A stretch of DNA of 23,964 nt from CAZIWX01 sp964543125 (GTDB taxonomy: Bacteria > Fidelibacterota > UBA8477), in the NCBI GenBank assembly GCA_964543125.1, contig CAZIWX010000033.1:1-23964 (forward strand), written 5' to 3'. Positions 22,273 through 23,964 of the stretch are shown in pieces (the stretch's first letter is position 1; the number at the start of each line of letters is the position of its first letter). The notes beneath the pieces are model-generated. The model made no database searches, had not been told where the DNA came from, and saw only the letters and a program-made list of their open reading frames with translations. The position numbers were made by a program, and so were the translations under genes.

Positions 22273-23226
22273 TCAGATCGCCAGAGCCCGGTCAATTGCA
22301 GTTAGGGTTGCTTCATCCAGGGGTGGATGTTCCATGGCGGAGATGGCCTCATCCACCTGACGGACTTTGGTAGCGCCCACGATACTGGCGGACACCACCG
22401 GGAGTCGTAAATTCCAGAGCAAGGCCATCTGTACCATTGTAAGATTGGTTTCAGCCGCAACCGTGTACAAACGATCCAACACCCGGTAGGTGCTCTCCTG
22501 CTCTAACAATTCTTTCATCCAGCGTCCGGCGGGCGTTGTAGCGCGGGAATCAGCGGGATAATCATCCTTCCATTTATATTTTCCGGTTAGAATCCCCTGC
22601 GCTAACGGACTATAAAGAATATTACCGATGCCTTTGAGTTCACAGGCCGGCGCTACTTCTTCTTCAAATTCGCGTTGTAACAGGTTGTACCGTGGTTGTG
22701 AGGAAATAATTCGCGGGTAGTGGTATGTCTCGGCGATTGAGACCGCCGTTAGAATCTGATCTTTGTTGAAATTCGATACTCCCGCATACAAAATTTTACC
22801 TTGATAACGCAGGATATCCAACGCTTCCAGCGACTCTTCCAGGGCTACTTCCGCATCGGGCGCATGAAACTGGTAGAGGTCAATGTAATCGGTTCCCAAG
22901 CGGCGTAAACTGGCATTACAGGCCTGGATAATATGTTTTTTGGACAATCCGGTCCCAAACGGTCCCGCGTGCATTTTGCCTCGTACTTTGGTTGCAACCA
23001 CGACTTGTTCCCGGGGCAATTCCTGCAACGCTTTACCCAGTATTACTTCCGATTGTCCGGCGGAGTAGACATCCGCCATATCAAAGAGGTTTACTCCCTG
23101 TTCAAAAGCGTGTAATATGAGCTCAACCGAATCTTGCTCACTTACGGTGCCCCCCAGGGTGAGCCAACCTCCGAATGCAATTTCCGATACTTTCAGTCCG
23201 GAATGACCTAACCGGCGATAACGCAT
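22273..23226 (-). CDS. Aldo/keto reductase (KvBeta/YhdN-like)
   Basis: A 317-residue (beta/alpha)8 NADPH-dependent reductase. It starts MRYRRLGHSGLKVSEIAFGG. The catalytic tetrad is D49, Y54, K80 and H121 (FDMADVY, ATK, YQFHAPD). NADPH-site features include SQPRYNLLQRE and, near the end, SIVGATKVRQVDEA. The family reduces carbonyl compounds in the cytoplasm; the physiological substrate cannot be inferred. GGGAGG lies six bases before ATG 23226, which is preferred over the in-frame TTG at 23229. The gene ends 3 bp before the hydrolase lipoprotein start, forming a two-gene unit. Confidence 0.95.
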   Translation of the reverse strand: MRYRRLGHSGLKVSEIAFGGWLTLGGTVSEQDSVELILHAFEQGVNLFDMADVYSAGQSEVILGKALQELPREQVVVATKVRGKMHAGPFGTGLSKKHIIQACNASLRRLGTDYIDLYQFHAPDAEVALEESLEALDILRYQGKILYAGVSNFNKDQILTAVSIAETYHYPRIISSQPRYNLLQREFEEEVAPACELKGIGNILYSPLAQGILTGKYKWKDDYPADSRATTPAGRWMKELLEQESTYRVLDRLYTVAAETNLTMVQMALLWNLRLPVVSASIVGATKVRQVDEAISAMEHPPLDEATLTAIDRALAI

Positions 23227-23772
23227 CAAACGCCTCCCAATTCAGGTTTTATGGGTTTAGGTCAGGCACAATCAAATGGTCTGGCACTTATTACACTAAG
23301 ATTAATTCATTAAGACGGGAACGACCAGAGGAAAGGCGGGAATAAAAACCGGCCCGGGATGATCGGATCGTCGACCAGGTGGCCGGCGCCGGGATGTACA
23401 CTCAAATTGTTCTCCCGCCATCAAACAGGGTTGTACTCGGGCCACGTGCTTGCCCTGGACTTCACGAATCGTACCCGTCCTGTTAGGTGACGAATCACTA
23501 TCGTGAAATCAGATTAGCCGGCCGGTCCGATTTATTGGTGCCGTGGATAAGGGTCGAAAATACAACTGGGTTCTCTTCCGGTTTGGACTGAGAAGCCGGA
23601 TACCGGCCGGGTTCATCGACCCTTATTCCGGCTGTGATTTGCACGGGCATTTCTCGGTAGCATCGCTCTTAAAATTAGCGGGAAATCTAATGGTGAAGGT
23701 AGGTGCTCACCGGCAACAATATCTTCACTTTGAAACCATGGATACCGGGTTATCAAGTGTCCTAAAAACCCG
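23227..23772. other. Non-coding region rich in inverted repeats
   Basis: About 550 bp without a convincing gene. Visible structures are GGCGGGA (23336-23342)/TCCCGCC (23413-23419), and a perfect 11-bp inverted repeat ATAAGGGTCGA (23547-23557)/TCGACCCTTAT (23616-23626) enclosing smaller CCGG-type stems. An 85-codon GTG-initiated frame at 23543-23800 overlaps the downstream promoter and lacks a ribosome site. The AKR promoter should also be here. No match to RNase P, tmRNA, SRP or tRNA was recognised. Confidence 0.5.
23344..23386 (-). terminator. Weak terminator-like stem reading towards the AKR gene
   Basis: On the - strand, CCGGCC (+ strand 23381-23386) pairs with GGCCGG (23349-23354), followed by TTTTT (23348-23344). 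The loop is long (26 nt). It would stop leftward transcripts about 120 bp before the AKR start. Confidence 0.35.
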
Positions 23773-23801
23773 TTGCAAAACCCCGGTCAGCCCTTTATAA
23801 T
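23773..23801 (+). promoter_or_regulatory. Sigma70-type promoter
   Basis: -35 TTGCAA (23773-23778), a 17-bp spacer and -10 TATAAT (23796-23801, full consensus). The next start codon is 25 bp downstream, preceded by AAAAGGAG. Confidence 0.8.
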
Positions 23802-23826
23802 TGCCGCGCGAGAAAAGGAGAATTGT

Positions 23827-23964
23827 ATGGCTAAGTCACAAGCATTCGGCGATAAGGTCAGAGGTAAAACCCGGACCAATAAAAAGATGGTGAAGTTCAT
23901 ACTCCCCATGAAGGGTAAAGCTGGTGTAGGATTGCGGTTTAAAGAAGGCTTTCTCAACGTCCCG
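23827..23964 (+). CDS. Small basic hypothetical protein, 3' cut by window
   Basis: ATG 23827 with AAAAGGAG (23813-23820) six bases upstream and a near-consensus promoter before it. The first 46 residues are visible (MAKSQAFGDKVRGKTRTNKK, then MVKFILPMKGK and GVGLRFKEGFLNVP). It is strongly basic at the N-terminus, with a likely beta-strand segment afterwards, and has no signal peptide. I do not recognise the family. The strong promoter and ribosome site suggest good expression, perhaps a nucleic-acid or ribosome-associated small protein, but that is conjecture. Confidence 0.72.
   Translation, partial: MAKSQAFGDKVRGKTRTNKKMVKFILPMKGKAGVGLRFKEGFLNVP

Noticed and set aside
23325..23345. RNase P RNA-like AGAGGAAAGGCGGG
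   Set aside because: Only a short resemblance to GAGGAAAGTCCGGGC; the other conserved RNase P blocks are absent.
23280..23515. Stop-free - strand frame of roughly 65 codons containing a C-L-M-A-G-E stretch
   Set aside because: No good start codon or ribosome site; the composition is plausible but not family-like.
23543..23800. 85-codon GTG-initiated ORF
   Set aside because: No ribosome site, no recognisable family, runs over the promoter of the next gene, and contains the inverted repeats.

Overview
The window looks like a draft-assembly scaffold from a Gram-negative, probably anaerobic or facultative bacterium. There are two 100-N gaps, both inside tandem repeats. At least four secreted proteins carry lipoprotein signal peptides, the succinate dehydrogenase/fumarate reductase has the single-cytochrome type-B architecture common in Bacteroidota-like lineages, and dispersed and tandem repeats are abundant. 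I lean towards the FCB superphylum or a neighbouring candidate phylum (Calditrichota/KSB1-like), but no rRNA or marker gene is present to prove it.

Region 1 (1-2360, + strand) is accessory DNA. It holds an SDR dehydrogenase with an in-frame stop, a 4-TM protein, an orphan Doc-type toxin and a VOC/glyoxalase-like protein. Each of the last three is followed, 9-11 bp after its stop codon, by an imperfect attC-like inverted structure. This is the layout of an integron cassette array without an integrase (CALIN-like).

Region 2 (2364-9317, - strand) is a co-oriented block. In transcription order it reads: a possible 32-codon leader or remnant, a CitD-CitE fusion, a GxxExxY nuclease-like gene, citF, a 70-bp tandem array, an HD-fold protein, a second GxxExxY gene, and an aconitase-superfamily enzyme that resembles fungal Lys4 homoaconitase. 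Both GxxExxY genes sit in about 460-bp units bounded by inverted repeats beginning AACCACAGA. Both units are wedged between operon genes and end about 20 bp before the next start codon. The metabolic genes suggest citrate (or a homologue) lyase plus dehydratase chemistry.

Region 3 (9352-11039) has an 88-bp hairpin-rich tandem array, radC on the - strand, and a divergent intergenic region leading to sdh.

Region 4 (11040-15834, + strand) is sdhCAB with a good Rho-independent terminator, then mntP and a double zf-TFIIB protein.

Region 5 (16026-23226) concerns the cell envelope. On + are a phosphodiesterase lipoprotein, a tiny TM ORF, a YD-repeat-like lipoprotein and a class A beta-lactamase-fold lipoprotein. 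Convergent on - are an unusual hydrolase lipoprotein and an aldo/keto reductase. The last 740 bp is mostly non-coding, contains inverted repeats, and ends with a near-consensus sigma70 promoter driving a small basic protein cut by the window end.
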